Shown: positions 1 to 8,586, counted from the first letter of the stretch. The stretch is DNA of 64,000 bases from Bacteroidetes bacterium HGW-Bacteroidetes-2 (GCA_002842575.1 PHDJ01000004.1:1-64000), one strand, 5' to 3'. A program made the numbers and translations. Notes: generated from the sequence alone by a model not told the origin.

Positions 1-73
1 AAAGAGTACATAGGTTACAAATTCATTCATATCTAAAAAATAAAAACTCCTTTCGTTGGAAAAGAGTTCTAAG

Positions 74-147
74 TAGCGAGAGGGGGGCACGATCCCCCGA
101 CCTCCGGGTTATGAATCCGACGCTCTAACCAACTGAGCTACCTCGCC
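74..147 (-). tRNA. tRNA-Met (CAT anticodon)
   Basis: Read on the minus strand this is a 74-base cloverleaf that starts GGCGAGG and ends CTCGCTA, with A as discriminator base. The anticodon loop TTCATAA gives CAT. The T arm is a strong GGGGG/CCCCC stem around ATCGTGC. The acceptor stem has G-U pairs at both ends. CCA is not encoded. Initiator and elongator Met tRNAs (or a lysidine-modified Ile tRNA) cannot be told apart with certainty here; the first pair is G-U, not the unpaired base of a classic initiator, so elongator Met or Ile2 is more likely. Confidence 0.93.
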
Positions 148-351
148 ATTTTTAAATAAAGTTTTTGGTTAATAGTTAATAAGGTATTAGAAATAAGATG
201 AATCTCACATCTAACGTCCCTTGCTTAAGCGGCTGCAAATATAAAAACAATTTATAGCAGGACAAAGGTTTATTTTCATAAAATATTTTTTTTATCCTTT
301 TCTAATACATATTTAATCTATATATTGGCGCAAACTAACAAAAGATAACCA

Positions 352-738
352 ATGGAAGAAAAAGTTAAATTCGAGATGGAGTTTCCCATCCAGGTATCCC
401 CTTCGCTTCTGTACCAATATATATCGACGCCATCAGGACTTTCGGAGTGGTATGCTGAAAATGTAAATTCTCGCGGAGAGTTCTTTACTTTTATTTGGAA
501 TGGATCTGAGGAAAGCGCAAAACTTTTAGGTAAAAAAAGTGGAGAAAGAATTAAATTCAGATGGATGGATGATGAAGAAACGGAATATTTTTTTGAATTG
601 CGTATTCAAGTGGATGAAATAACAAAAGATGTATCACTTATGGTAACTGATTTTTCCTATGAAGACGAAATGGATGAAAATAAAATGCTATGGGATACGA
701 TGATATCTGAATTAAAGCAGGTTTTAGGGTCTTCTTAG
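352..738 (+). CDS. START-like domain protein (SRPBCC fold)
   Basis: This 128-residue protein has the helix-grip pattern of the Bacteroidetes START-like family: an N-terminal strand ending in a Pro-Ile-Gln-Val turn, then the helix SPSLLYQYISTPSGLSEWYA (residues 16-35). A beta sheet rich in Trp and acidic residues and a long C-terminal helix follow. There is no signal peptide, so it should be cytosolic. The family probably binds a small hydrophobic ligand, but its function is unknown. It is monocistronic, or shares transcription with the aminotransferase 54 bases downstream, which has its own promoter box. Confidence 0.85.
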   Translation: MEEKVKFEMEFPIQVSPSLLYQYISTPSGLSEWYAENVNSRGEFFTFIWNGSEESAKLLGKKSGERIKFRWMDDEETEYFFELRIQVDEITKDVSLMVTDFSYEDEMDENKMLWDTMISELKQVLGSS

Positions 739-758
739 AAATCTTATAAATTAACTCG

Positions 759-787
759 TATCTTTGCCTCGTTTTAAAGTAACGAGG
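759..787 (+). promoter_or_regulatory. -7 box TATCTTTG followed by a 5'-UTR hairpin
   Basis: TATCTTTG (759-766) matches the Bacteroidetes -7 consensus TAnnTTTG; no convincing -33 TTG is seen 19-20 bases upstream. Immediately downstream a perfect 7-bp stem, CCTCGTT (767-773) with AACGAGG (781-787), ends five bases before the ATG at 793. The start of the leader would therefore fold into a hairpin next to the initiation site. Confidence 0.5.
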
Positions 788-792
788 TTTTT

Positions 793-1638
793 ATGATTAA
801 TGTAAACGGAAATATAGTACCTACTTCACAAGCCTTTTTGTCAACAACAAATAGAGGTTTTGCATTTGGAGATGCTGTTTTTGAAACTCTTCGTCTTTCA
901 TCAGGGAAAATATATTTTTGGGAAGATCATTATTTTAGGCTAATGGCTTCAATGCGTATTTTGCGAATGGAAATACCTATGACTTTTACCATGGAATATT
1001 TACAAGAGCAAGTTTTAGAAACTGCTAAACAAGCATTCCCAAAAGAAAATTCAGTTAAAATAAGAATTAATGTATATCGCAATGAAGGGGGTTTGTACAC
1101 TCCTCAGGATAATACCGTTTCATTTGTAATTACTTCACAGAAATTAGATTCCGACTTTTATTTGCATAATTCTGTAGATTATGAAGTTGAGCTTTTTAAA
1201 GAGTATTATATGAATTCCGGATTACTTTCCACCATTAAAACAAACAACAAAGTTCTACATGTTTTAGCTGGAATTTTTGCAAAAGAAAACGGATATAACA
1301 ATTGTTTACTTCTTAACGAAAACAAAATGGTTGTAGAAGCGATTAATGGAAATTTATTTTTAGTTACCGGAAAAACAATTAAAACACCTCCTCTTACAGA
1401 TGGTTGTTTGCGGGGCATCATTAGAAAACAGCTTATAAAAATTATTTCACAATTACCAGATTATTCCATTGAGGAATCTTCTATCTCTCCATTTGAGCTT
1501 CAAAAAGCAGATGAATTGTTTATTACAAATGTGGTAACCGGAATTCAATCTATAACCAAATACCGTAAAAAAGAATTTCATGCCAATGTGGCTAAAGAGC
1601 TAACAACCAAATTAAATGTAAAAATAAGATGGAGTTAA
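793..1638 (+). CDS. pabC: class IV aminotransferase, probable aminodeoxychorismate lyase
   Basis: This is a PLP-dependent fold type IV enzyme of 281 residues, the usual length for PabC/IlvE/Dat proteins. Family signatures seen are the N-terminal NRGFAFGDAVFETLR (20-34), the catalytic lysine K149 in STIKTNNKVLHVLAG, and E182 in the cofactor segment VVEAINGNLF. A loop with PPLTDGCLRGIIR follows. In Flavobacteriaceae this neighbourhood (START-like protein, YqgE, HU) usually carries the 4-amino-4-deoxychorismate lyase of folate synthesis. Substrate cannot be fixed from sequence; a branched-chain or D-amino acid transaminase is the alternative. It converges with the yqgE-like gene 27 bases away. 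Confidence 0.75.
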   Translation: MINVNGNIVPTSQAFLSTTNRGFAFGDAVFETLRLSSGKIYFWEDHYFRLMASMRILRMEIPMTFTMEYLQEQVLETAKQAFPKENSVKIRINVYRNEGGLYTPQDNTVSFVITSQKLDSDFYLHNSVDYEVELFKEYYMNSGLLSTIKTNNKVLHVLAGIFAKENGYNNCLLLNENKMVVEAINGNLFLVTGKTIKTPPLTDGCLRGIIRKQLIKIISQLPDYSIEESSISPFELQKADELFITNVVTGIQSITKYRKKEFHANVAKELTTKLNVKIRWS

Positions 1639-1665
1639 ATGTTGAATGGATTAAGATTTGTGTTT

Positions 1666-2226
1666 TTAATTAAAATTTGGATTTTCTGGAGCATTAGACC
1701 AAATGAGGTAATCACCACCAAATTCCACCATTTTTTCTTTCCAAAACGTAGCATAATGTTTAGAAATGATTTTGTTTTTATACTTGTTTTTAACTACAAT
1801 CCAGCTGTTTAATTGTAATTCTTGATCTAACTGACTCGTTTCCCACCCGGAATATCCTAGAAAAAAACGAATGTCATTTTCTGTTATTTTTTTTAGTTCT
1901 AAAAGCGATGTCACACTTTTAATATTTCCACCCCAGTATATGCCATTAGCTATTTCAACGCTGTCTGGAATAAGTTGTGGCACTTGGTGAATAAAATAAA
2001 GATTATCTTGTTCTACTGGGCCACCATTATAAACAATAAAATCTGAATTTATTTCAGGCACCAATTCCTTTATAGTGTAGGTTAAAGGCTTGTTTAAGAT
2101 AAATCCAATAAAACCACTTTCACCCTCATCAGCAAGTAGAATTACGGAACGATTAAAGGAGGTATCTCCAATAATAGAAGGTTCTGCTACTAAAAGGTGC
2201 CCTTTGGTTGGCTTTAAGGAAATCAT
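1666..2226 (-). CDS. YqgE/AlgH family protein (UPF0301)
   Basis: The 186-residue protein begins with the family's KGHLLVAEPSIIGDTSFNRSV (8-28). It then has GFILNKPL (41-48), VYNGGPVEQDNLYFIH (64-79), YWGGN and the C-terminal FFLGYSGWETSQLDQEL. This is full length for the family and has no signal peptide. The molecular role is unknown; AlgH homologues affect transcription and stress responses in proteobacteria. It lies downstream of the HU gene on the same strand, but the HU terminator at about 2273-2313 separates them. Confidence 0.9.
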   Translation of the reverse strand: MISLKPTKGHLLVAEPSIIGDTSFNRSVILLADEGESGFIGFILNKPLTYTIKELVPEINSDFIVYNGGPVEQDNLYFIHQVPQLIPDSVEIANGIYWGGNIKSVTSLLELKKITENDIRFFLGYSGWETSQLDQELQLNSWIVVKNKYKNKIISKHYATFWKEKMVEFGGDYLIWSNAPENPNFN

Positions 2227-2272
2227 AATAAGGTTGCTTATACTAAAACTACATATTTTTTTTGAAAAATAA

Positions 2273-2313
2273 AAAAAGCTTCACCTATCTTTAAGATTAG
2301 ATGAAGCTTTATT
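2273..2313 (-). terminator. Rho-independent terminator of the HU gene
   Basis: On the minus strand, AAAGCTTCA near 2312 pairs with TGAAGCTTT near 2275, with partial pairing continuing inward (ATCTAATCTT/AAGATAGG), followed by a run of seven T. It begins about 20 bases after the HU stop codon. Confidence 0.75.
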
Positions 2314-2332
2314 AAATACGTTGTAAGGTAAA

Positions 2333-2605
2333 TTAGTTTACAGATTTTTGTAAATCTGAACCTGCTTTAAATTTAACTACTTTTTTAGCAGCAATTTTAA
2401 TAGTTTTACCTGTTTGAGGATTTCTTCCTTCTCTGGCTGCTCTTTTTGAAACGGACCAAGAACCAAAACCTACAAGAGATACTCTATCTCCTTTTTTAAG
2501 AGATTTTTCAACATTTCCTAAAAAGGATTCTAGCGCTTTTTTAGCTGCTGCTTTAGTAACTCCGGCATCTGCTGCCATTGCATCAATTAAATCTGATTTG
2601 TTCAT
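2333..2605 (-). CDS. hup: HU family nucleoid DNA-binding protein
   Basis: This is a complete 90-residue HU. The helical dimer body starts MNKSDLIDAMAADAGVTKAA. The signature GFGSWSVSKRAAREGRNPQTG covers residues about 47-67, and the DNA-intercalating arm carries the R-N-P-Q-T-G motif (61-66). It bends and packages DNA as a dimer and serves recombination and replication. The gene stands alone, between its own promoter (2657-2686) and terminator (2273-2313), which fits an abundant protein. Confidence 0.96.
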   Translation of the reverse strand: MNKSDLIDAMAADAGVTKAAAKKALESFLGNVEKSLKKGDRVSLVGFGSWSVSKRAAREGRNPQTGKTIKIAAKKVVKFKAGSDLQKSVN

Positions 2606-2656
2606 AAATTTGATTTTTAAATTAAATTGTTGGTTAAACGTAATTATTTCGCTCTA

Positions 2657-2686
2657 CAAATTTAATCGGATTATCGGTTCGTGCAA
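2657..2686 (-). promoter_or_regulatory. Bacteroidetes sigma-70 promoter of hup
   Basis: On the minus strand TTG (2686-2684), 19 bases, then TAAATTTG (2664-2657) match the primary-sigma consensus TTG-N19-TAnnTTTG with the canonical spacing. The predicted start lies about 45 bases upstream of the HU ATG. It is the clearest promoter in the window. Confidence 0.75.
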
Positions 2687-2790
2687 GTAATAACGCGGTA
2701 AATCAAGTTTTTTGTTAATAACTTTAACAGTTTGTTGATAAACTTAAATGTTTTTTATTCCTTTTTAAGGAAATCAATAGCAATAGGTTC

Positions 2791-3648
2791 TTAGCGCATT
2801 TTGGCATTCAATTCAAAAATATAACCATTTAATAACGATTTTACATCCATTTTTTTCTTTCCTGGTAATTGTAATTCTTGAAGGAAAACATATCCGTTTT
2901 TTGCTGCAACTTTTAGGTGTTTTTTTGTGGAAATAACTTTTCCTATTTCTTCGTTATGTTTCTCTATTTCTATATTTGTGGTAAAGATTTTTACCGTTAC
3001 TTCAGTTTCGCCATTTTGTAAGTAACACCATGCCGATGGATATGGACTAAGCCCTCTTACCTTATTGTATATTGTTTCTACAGAGGTATTCCAATTTATT
3101 TTTGTATTATCAGAATCCAGTTTATAAGCTGTTTTTATTTTGTCTGAAAAGTTTTGTGGTTTGGTGTTTACGGTTCCTTCTTCAATTTGAGAAATTGTTT
3201 TTAAAACTAAAACACTTCCTTGATGCATTAGTTTATCGTGTAAACTAGATGCATTTTCATTTTTTTCGATAGTGGTTTCATTTATTGGTGCTGCTCCACG
3301 ATATTGTGGAAGGAGGGAGGCGTGTAAATTAAATGTTCCAAATTTAGGCATTTGCCACACTTCCTTAGGGAGCATTCTAAAAGCAACAACAATTTGCAGA
3401 TTGGCTTGTAATGCTTTTAATTGGACTAAAAAATCCTCTGCTTTTAAATTTGTTGGTTGTAAAACTTTTAAGTTTTGTGACAATGCATATTGTTTTACTG
3501 CAGATTGGTGCAGCGTTCTTCCTCTTCCAGCAGGTTTGTCGGGTGCTGTAATAACACCAACAATGTTTTTTTTATGTTCTACAAGTGCTTTTAATGTAGC
3601 AACTGCAAAATCGGGTGTTCCTAGAAATACAATCCGTAAATCGTTCAT
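2791..3648 (-). CDS. fmt: methionyl-tRNA formyltransferase with an internal deletion
   Basis: The N-terminus (LRIVFLGTPDFAVATLKAL, then ITAPDKPAGRG) and the C-terminal domain (GLSPYPSAWCYL) are clear Fmt. The active-site segment FNLHASLLPQYRGAAPIN (106-123) keeps Asn107 and His109. Directly after Asn123 the protein jumps to ETTIEKNENASSLHDKLM. The family normally has about 30 more residues here, including the ETGVT...D-x-G strand with the third catalytic residue (Asp146 in E. coli). The protein is therefore 285 residues instead of about 315, and the junction at 3279/3280 is in frame. It probably lacks activity, or the assembly has a local error. Its ATG overlaps the recQ stop by one base, so the two are translationally coupled. 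Confidence 0.9.
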   Translation of the reverse strand: MNDLRIVFLGTPDFAVATLKALVEHKKNIVGVITAPDKPAGRGRTLHQSAVKQYALSQNLKVLQPTNLKAEDFLVQLKALQANLQIVVAFRMLPKEVWQMPKFGTFNLHASLLPQYRGAAPINETTIEKNENASSLHDKLMHQGSVLVLKTISQIEEGTVNTKPQNFSDKIKTAYKLDSDNTKINWNTSVETIYNKVRGLSPYPSAWCYLQNGETEVTVKIFTTNIEIEKHNEEIGKVISTKKHLKVAAKNGYVFLQELQLPGKKKMDVKSLLNGYIFELNAKMR

Positions 3649-5546
3649 TAAGAAAGTGTGTATTGATTTTTTGTGTTAAAACTAATTTTTTTATGTTCTA
3701 GCAATAAACGCAGTACATAAATAATTTTTTGTTCTGTAAAGGTAAGCTTTTCGGTTATTTCTCGGGAGCTTAGAGCAACCTCCTCTTCTAAAAGTAATAG
3801 TATTTTATCTGAAATTAAAAGACTTTCCTTTTTTGATGGTAAGCTTTCCTGTTTGGTACATACACTACAAATGCCACAAGATGCAGTGGTGTTTTCTCCA
3901 AAATACTGAAGTAATTGCACACTTTTACATAGATTATCATTGTTTTTAAACTGCAAAACGGAAGCTACTTGTTTTATTTTATTTTCGTTCTGTTGAATAA
4001 GCAATTTTGAAACTCTATTTATGGTTCTGTCGTCTTCTCTTGGTTCTATTAGGGTTAAAGAGGCATCTGTAGTGGTTTGTTGAAAGTGTATTATGCCATC
4101 TTTTTCAAATTGTTTTAATATATCAATAACTGTTGCACTATTTTGATTTGTTTTAGAGGCAATAATTTCTATGTCTATGGAAATGGGTTTTTCAAAAATA
4201 CCGGAATACATTCTTAAAATTGCTTTACCAATACTAGATGCTTTTTCATTTCTATCAAAATAGGATAATAAAGTATTGGAGGGTACTAAAAAATGCACTT
4301 CTGTTTTTCTTCCAAACTCTATAGATAATTTTATAACTCCGAGTCTGTCTAGAGCTTGAATAGCATTATAGGTCTTAATAGTATGTAATGCATATTGCTG
4401 ACAAAATTTTTCAAAATTAAATGGATGGGTAGTGAATTCGCCTTCGCCATAGGCTATGTATAAATAATTGCATAGTTTTCTATAGATAATTTTGCAAAAT
4501 TCGGGGGTGGGCAGATGTATTAAAAACTGATTTTTTACTTGAACTTCGTCTGAAGGATTATAAAGCATTATTGCTCTGGCATATACCTCGTCTCTTCCTG
4601 CACGACCTGCTTCTTGAAAATAACTCTCTAAACTTTCTGGTAGGTCAAAATGAATTACGGTGCGAACGTTTGATTTGTCAATTCCCATACCAAAGGCATT
4701 GGTTGCAACCATAACGAGTGTTACATCTTGCATCCAGTTTTTAAAACGAATTTTCTTTTCTTCTTCGGAAATGCCTCCGTGATAGAAGGAAGTTTTAAAA
4801 CCTCTTAAATTTAAATTTTTACTGACCTCTTCGGTTTTTTTTCGATTGCGGGTGTAAATAATTACCGATTCATTTTTGTTTAACAATTTTTCTATGCGAT
4901 AAAGTTTATCTTCTTCTGGTAGAGTTATATAAGCAAGATTTTCTCTATAAAAAGATTTCTGGAGTATATTTGGTTTTTTTAGTTCTAACTCGTTTATGGT
5001 ATCTGCAAGAACTTCGGGTGTTGCAGTAGCGGTTAACGCTATAAATGGTACTCCAGGATGTAATTTTCTAAGTATAAGTAAGTTTTTATATGCGGGTCTA
5101 AAATCATTTCCCCATTGCGAAATACAATGCGCTTCATCTATAGCTATAAGGTTGACATTCATTTTTGCGATGCGAAGTTGCACTAATTCCTGATGCAAAC
5201 GTTCCGGCGAAAGATATAAGAATTTATAGTTGCCATAAATACAGTTGTCTAGTAGTCTGTCTAAATCATTATAGTGAATATTTCCTGAAAGGGATATAGC
5301 TTTAATACCCATGCTTTTCAAAGTATCCACTTGATCATTCATTAAGGCAATTAACGGAGAAATTACAATGCAAATACCTTCTTGTTGTATGGCAGGTATT
5401 TGAAAACAAATAGATTTTCCTCCTCCTGTGGGAAGTAGTGCAACAGTATCTCTTCCTTGTAAAACACTTTCAATAATTTCTTGTTGAAGGGGTCTGAATA
5501 AGGTATGTCCCCAATATTTTTTTAGTATTTTTAGAGAAGCGTTCAT
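3648..5546 (-). CDS. recQ: RecQ family ATP-dependent DNA helicase
   Basis: This 632-residue superfamily 2 helicase has Walker A LLPTGGGKS (residues 38-45), DEAHCISQWGNDFRP (137-151), motif III ALTATAT and motif VI QEAGRAGRDE. The RecQ zinc module is present as Cys then CGICSVC, about 540-560, four cysteines in total. A short winged-helix tail follows, and no HRDC domain is visible. It unwinds forked and recombination DNA. It sits between an NTPase (4-bp overlap) and fmt (1-bp overlap) in a tight operon. Confidence 0.95.
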   Translation of the reverse strand: MNASLKILKKYWGHTLFRPLQQEIIESVLQGRDTVALLPTGGGKSICFQIPAIQQEGICIVISPLIALMNDQVDTLKSMGIKAISLSGNIHYNDLDRLLDNCIYGNYKFLYLSPERLHQELVQLRIAKMNVNLIAIDEAHCISQWGNDFRPAYKNLLILRKLHPGVPFIALTATATPEVLADTINELELKKPNILQKSFYRENLAYITLPEEDKLYRIEKLLNKNESVIIYTRNRKKTEEVSKNLNLRGFKTSFYHGGISEEEKKIRFKNWMQDVTLVMVATNAFGMGIDKSNVRTVIHFDLPESLESYFQEAGRAGRDEVYARAIMLYNPSDEVQVKNQFLIHLPTPEFCKIIYRKLCNYLYIAYGEGEFTTHPFNFEKFCQQYALHTIKTYNAIQALDRLGVIKLSIEFGRKTEVHFLVPSNTLLSYFDRNEKASSIGKAILRMYSGIFEKPISIDIEIIASKTNQNSATVIDILKQFEKDGIIHFQQTTTDASLTLIEPREDDRTINRVSKLLIQQNENKIKQVASVLQFKNNDNLCKSVQLLQYFGENTTASCGICSVCTKQESLPSKKESLLISDKILLLLEEEVALSSREITEKLTFTEQKIIYVLRLLLEHKKISFNTKNQYTLS

Positions 5547-6088
5547 ACCTTGTGGCTTATTTTTTCTAAAATAAATTCTACACGTGCTTCCAAAGTTAAT
5601 CTAGGAACTTCAATAGGGATATATGCATAATTTTTATAGGTTCTTTCAAGATAATTGTGAATTTTTTTTGCTTCCTCAAAATTTTCATAACGTTCGTTGT
5701 CTTGTATGTAAATTTCTTCCCACGGAGGTAAAATAAACACTAAATCATAGGGGTGCTGTTTACAAGCGTTTTGAAATCCTTTTGGATATTCGGTTTGAAA
5801 ATAGTCAAGATAGGCTACAACATCGTGCATGCCACGGTCATAAAAAACAAAATTATTTTCATGTTTTTGCCCCTCATTGTATTGAAGTATTCTTCCGTCT
5901 AATAAAAGTTGACTAAATAATAATGGTTTTTCTAAAAACAACTGATTAATGCCTTCCGCTTTTGCCTGAAGCGTTATTTTTCGTGATATCTCTTCTAGAC
6001 AGGGATAACCATAGCTTTCTAATTTTGTAATAATCGAAGATTTTCCAGTTCCTGGACCTCCAGTAAGTACTATTCGTTTTGGTTTCAA
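5543..6088 (-). CDS. P-loop NTPase, AAA_28-like
   Basis: A single-domain NTPase with Walker A VLTGGPGTGKSS at the very start, then EEISRKIT and a DRGMHDVVAYLDYF segment resembling a kinase lid. The C-terminal PIEVPRLTLEARVEFIL is as in AAA_28 proteins. I chose the TTG at 6088 (182 residues) because family members begin just before the P-loop. An in-frame ATG at 6166 would add 26 residues that look like untranslated leader and would overlap the divergent promoter region. The substrate is unknown; nucleotide or cofactor kinase-like activity is possible. It is first in the operon with recQ and fmt. Confidence 0.8.
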   Translation of the reverse strand: MKPKRIVLTGGPGTGKSSIITKLESYGYPCLEEISRKITLQAKAEGINQLFLEKPLLFSQLLLDGRILQYNEGQKHENNFVFYDRGMHDVVAYLDYFQTEYPKGFQNACKQHPYDLVFILPPWEEIYIQDNERYENFEEAKKIHNYLERTYKNYAYIPIEVPRLTLEARVEFILEKISHKV

Positions 6089-6142
6089 ACTGTTTTTTTT
6101 AAAAAATACAAAATACGGAAAAAGAAATTGATTTTGAAACCT

Positions 6143-6150
6143 TATCTTTG
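6143..6150 (+). promoter_or_regulatory. -7 promoter box TATCTTTG
   Basis: TATCTTTG followed by C matches the Bacteroidetes -7 consensus and lies 86 bases upstream of the DUF493 ATG at 6236. A TTG occurs at 6128-6130, but the spacing of 12 is shorter than normal, so the -33 element is uncertain. Confidence 0.4.
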
Positions 6151-6235
6151 CATCAAAATAAATCATTTTTCTGCATTAAGATTTATAAGCCTTAAGTTTA
6201 AAAAACAATTCAATTTTTTAAGTTACTTCCATTTT

Positions 6236-6526
6236 ATGAGGATTGATAAAAATACAGAAGAATTTTATAAATCATTAAAGGAAAAGTTAAGCAATGACAC
6301 GTTTTGGCCTTCAGATTATTTATATAAATTTATAGTGCCTTCTGATGAGACAAAAGTAACACAGATTGAAAATACTTTTAATAATTTAGGAGCTGTAATT
6401 ACTACCCGAGAATCTTCAAAAGGAAATTTTACAAGTATAACGATACTTGTAAAAATGAAAAACCCCGATGCGGTAATTGAAAAGTATTTAGAGGTATCAA
6501 TTATAGAAGGTATAATTTCATTATAG
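6236..6526 (+). CDS. DUF493 family protein
   Basis: The real start is the internal ATG at 6236 (MRIDKNTEEFYKSLKEKL), giving 96 residues, normal for the family. A longer reading frame from 6128 is leader. The sequence has the DUF493 pattern: WPSDYLYKFIVPS, a central helix, GAVITTRESSKGNFTSITI, and a final helix with a strand. It is a small ferredoxin-like cytosolic protein related to E. coli YbeD, with no established reaction. It precedes DUF4290 and murA on the same strand. Confidence 0.85.
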   Translation: MRIDKNTEEFYKSLKEKLSNDTFWPSDYLYKFIVPSDETKVTQIENTFNNLGAVITTRESSKGNFTSITILVKMKNPDAVIEKYLEVSIIEGIISL

Positions 6527-6603
6527 GGTAATAAATTACACCGTTTTTTTTACTACTTTGCACATTATTAAATTTAAGGACACATATTTAAACCATACAT
6601 ATT

Positions 6604-7257
6604 TTGTTAAATCAATTAGAGTACAATACCGAAAGACCTAAACTTATTATACCAGAATATGGAAGACATATTCAAAAAATGGTGCAACACGCAATCACTT
6701 TTGAAGATCGTGAAGAGCGAAATAAAATTGTAAAAAGCATTATTGCAGTAATGGGTAATTTAAATCCACATTTGCGCGATGTTCCAGATTTTCAGCCGAT
6801 GCTTTGGGATCAACTTTTTATCATTTCTGATTTTAAATTAGATGTAGACTCTCCTTTTCCTATTCCAAAAAGAGAAATGCTTGAAGAACGCCCGGAGCCA
6901 TTAAAATATCCACAAAACTTTCCAAAATATCGATTTTATGGTAACAATATAAAGCGAATGATAGATGTGGCTGTAAGTTGGGAAGATAGCGAAAAAAAAG
7001 ATGCACTTGTTCTGACTATTGCAAACCATATGAAAAAATCATTCCTAAGTTGGAATAAGGATAGTGTAGAAGATGATGTAATTTTTAAACATTTATTAGA
7101 ACTGTCTAGCGGAAAAATAAATCTTTTAGAAAGTGATGAAGATTTATCTAACTCATCAGACTTATTAAAAACCAAAAAGAAATTTACTAACGGAAGCACT
7201 CCTTCGGGAAAAAAGAACTTCAAAAGTAATACCAATAGACCTCGCAAACGATATTAA
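6604..7257 (+). CDS. DUF4290 domain-containing protein
   Basis: The 217-residue protein begins at a TTG and quickly reaches the family hallmark LEYNTERPKLIIPEYGRHIQ. It then has helical segments with VMGNLNPHLRD, DFQPMLWDQLF and FPKYRFYGNNIKRMI. The tail from about residue 185 is Lys/Ser/Asn-rich and probably disordered. The family is essentially Bacteroidetes-specific, cytosolic and of unknown function. It is very often immediately upstream of murA, as here (18-base gap), so a link to cell-wall synthesis is a reasonable inference from context only. Confidence 0.9.
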   Translation: MLNQLEYNTERPKLIIPEYGRHIQKMVQHAITFEDREERNKIVKSIIAVMGNLNPHLRDVPDFQPMLWDQLFIISDFKLDVDSPFPIPKREMLEERPEPLKYPQNFPKYRFYGNNIKRMIDVAVSWEDSEKKDALVLTIANHMKKSFLSWNKDSVEDDVIFKHLLELSSGKINLLESDEDLSNSSDLLKTKKKFTNGSTPSGKKNFKSNTNRPRKRY

Positions 7258-7275
7258 GCTCAGAACACTTTTTTT

Positions 7276-8586
7276 ATGGGAACTTTTAAAATTGAAGGAG
7301 GTCACCAATTAAAGGGAGACATTCATCCACAAGGAGCCAAAAACGAAGCCTTACAAATTTTATGCGCCGTTTTGCTTACTTCAGAAGAAGTAAAAATTAG
7401 TAATATACCAGATATAATTGATGTCAATAAACTTATTGGAGTTTTGGGCAATCTTGGTGTAAAGGTAAAAAAACTAGAAAAAGGTGATTATTCTTTTCAA
7501 GCAGACGCTGTAAATCTAGACTATTTAGAATCGGAATTGTTTAAGCAGGAGGCAAGCTCTCTTCGTGGATCTATAATGATTGTTGGCCCACTTTTAGCGC
7601 GTTTTGGCAAAGGATACATACCACGACCAGGCGGAGATAAAATAGGAAGAAGACGTTTAGATACGCATTTTGAAGGATTCATAAAACTGGGGGCTAAATT
7701 TCGTTACAATAAAGAGGAGTATTTTTATGGTGTAGAAGCCCCTAACGGATTGACAGGTCAATATATGTTACTAGATCAAGCATCTGTTACCGGTACAGCC
7801 AATATAATTATGGCGGCGGTATTGGCAAAAGGAACCACAACCATTTACAATGCAGCTTGTGAACCTTACTTACAGCAATTATGCAAAATGCTAAATTGTA
7901 TGGGGGCAAAAATCTCCGGTGTAGGTTCTAATTTATTGGTTATTGAGGGCGTTAAAACCCTTGGCGGATGCAACCATAAAGTGCTTCCTGATATGATTGA
8001 AATAGGAAGTTGGATTGGGCTAGCTGCTATGACCCGAAGTGAAATTACCATAAAAAATGTAAGTTGGGAAAACTTGGGGGTAATTCCTGCCACTTTTAGA
8101 AAATTAGGCATATTACTAGAACAAAAAGGGGATGACATCTACATTCCTGCACAAAAACATTACGAAATTCAAAATTATATAGATGGTTCTATTCTTACCA
8201 TAGCAGACGCGCCTTGGCCAGGTTTTACCCCAGATTTATTAAGTATCGTTCTTGTGGTTTGTACCCAAGCAAAAGGAAGTGTTTTAATACATCAAAAAAT
8301 GTTTGAAAGTCGTTTGTTCTTTGTAGATAAACTTATTGACATGGGCGCAAAAATAATACTTTGTGATCCACACAGAGCAACGGTAATTGGTCATGATTTT
8401 AAATCGATGCTAAAGGCTACTACCATGGTTTCGCCAGACATCAGAGCAGGTATTTCCCTATTAATTGCAGCTCTTTCTGCCACCGGAACCAGCACCATTC
8501 ATAATATTGAGCAAATTGATCGTGGGTATGAAAACATTGATGAGCGATTGAATGCTATAGGAGCAAAAATTACTAGGATAGAATAA
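7276..8586 (+). CDS. murA: UDP-N-acetylglucosamine 1-carboxyvinyltransferase
   Basis: MurA transfers enolpyruvate from PEP to UDP-GlcNAc, the first committed step of peptidoglycan synthesis, in the cytosol. The 436 residues show the inside-out alpha/beta barrel repeats, the N-terminal GAKNEALQIL (20-29) and the loop IPRPGGDKIGRRRLDTH (115-131). The residue equivalent to catalytic Cys115 of E. coli is Asp121 here. Asp at this site, as in mycobacteria and chlamydiae, keeps activity but prevents fosfomycin alkylation. It is cotranscribed with the DUF4290 gene. Confidence 0.96.
   Translation: MGTFKIEGGHQLKGDIHPQGAKNEALQILCAVLLTSEEVKISNIPDIIDVNKLIGVLGNLGVKVKKLEKGDYSFQADAVNLDYLESELFKQEASSLRGSIMIVGPLLARFGKGYIPRPGGDKIGRRRLDTHFEGFIKLGAKFRYNKEEYFYGVEAPNGLTGQYMLLDQASVTGTANIIMAAVLAKGTTTIYNAACEPYLQQLCKMLNCMGAKISGVGSNLLVIEGVKTLGGCNHKVLPDMIEIGSWIGLAAMTRSEITIKNVSWENLGVIPATFRKLGILLEQKGDDIYIPAQKHYEIQNYIDGSILTIADAPWPGFTPDLLSIVLVVCTQAKGSVLIHQKMFESRLFFVDKLIDMGAKIILCDPHRATVIGHDFKSMLKATTMVSPDIRAGISLLIAALSATGTSTIHNIEQIDRGYENIDERLNAIGAKITRIE

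Noticed and set aside
1206-1421. Minus-strand open frame inside the class IV aminotransferase gene
   Set aside because: Lies wholly within a well-supported gene on the other strand, with no recognisable domain; a shadow frame.
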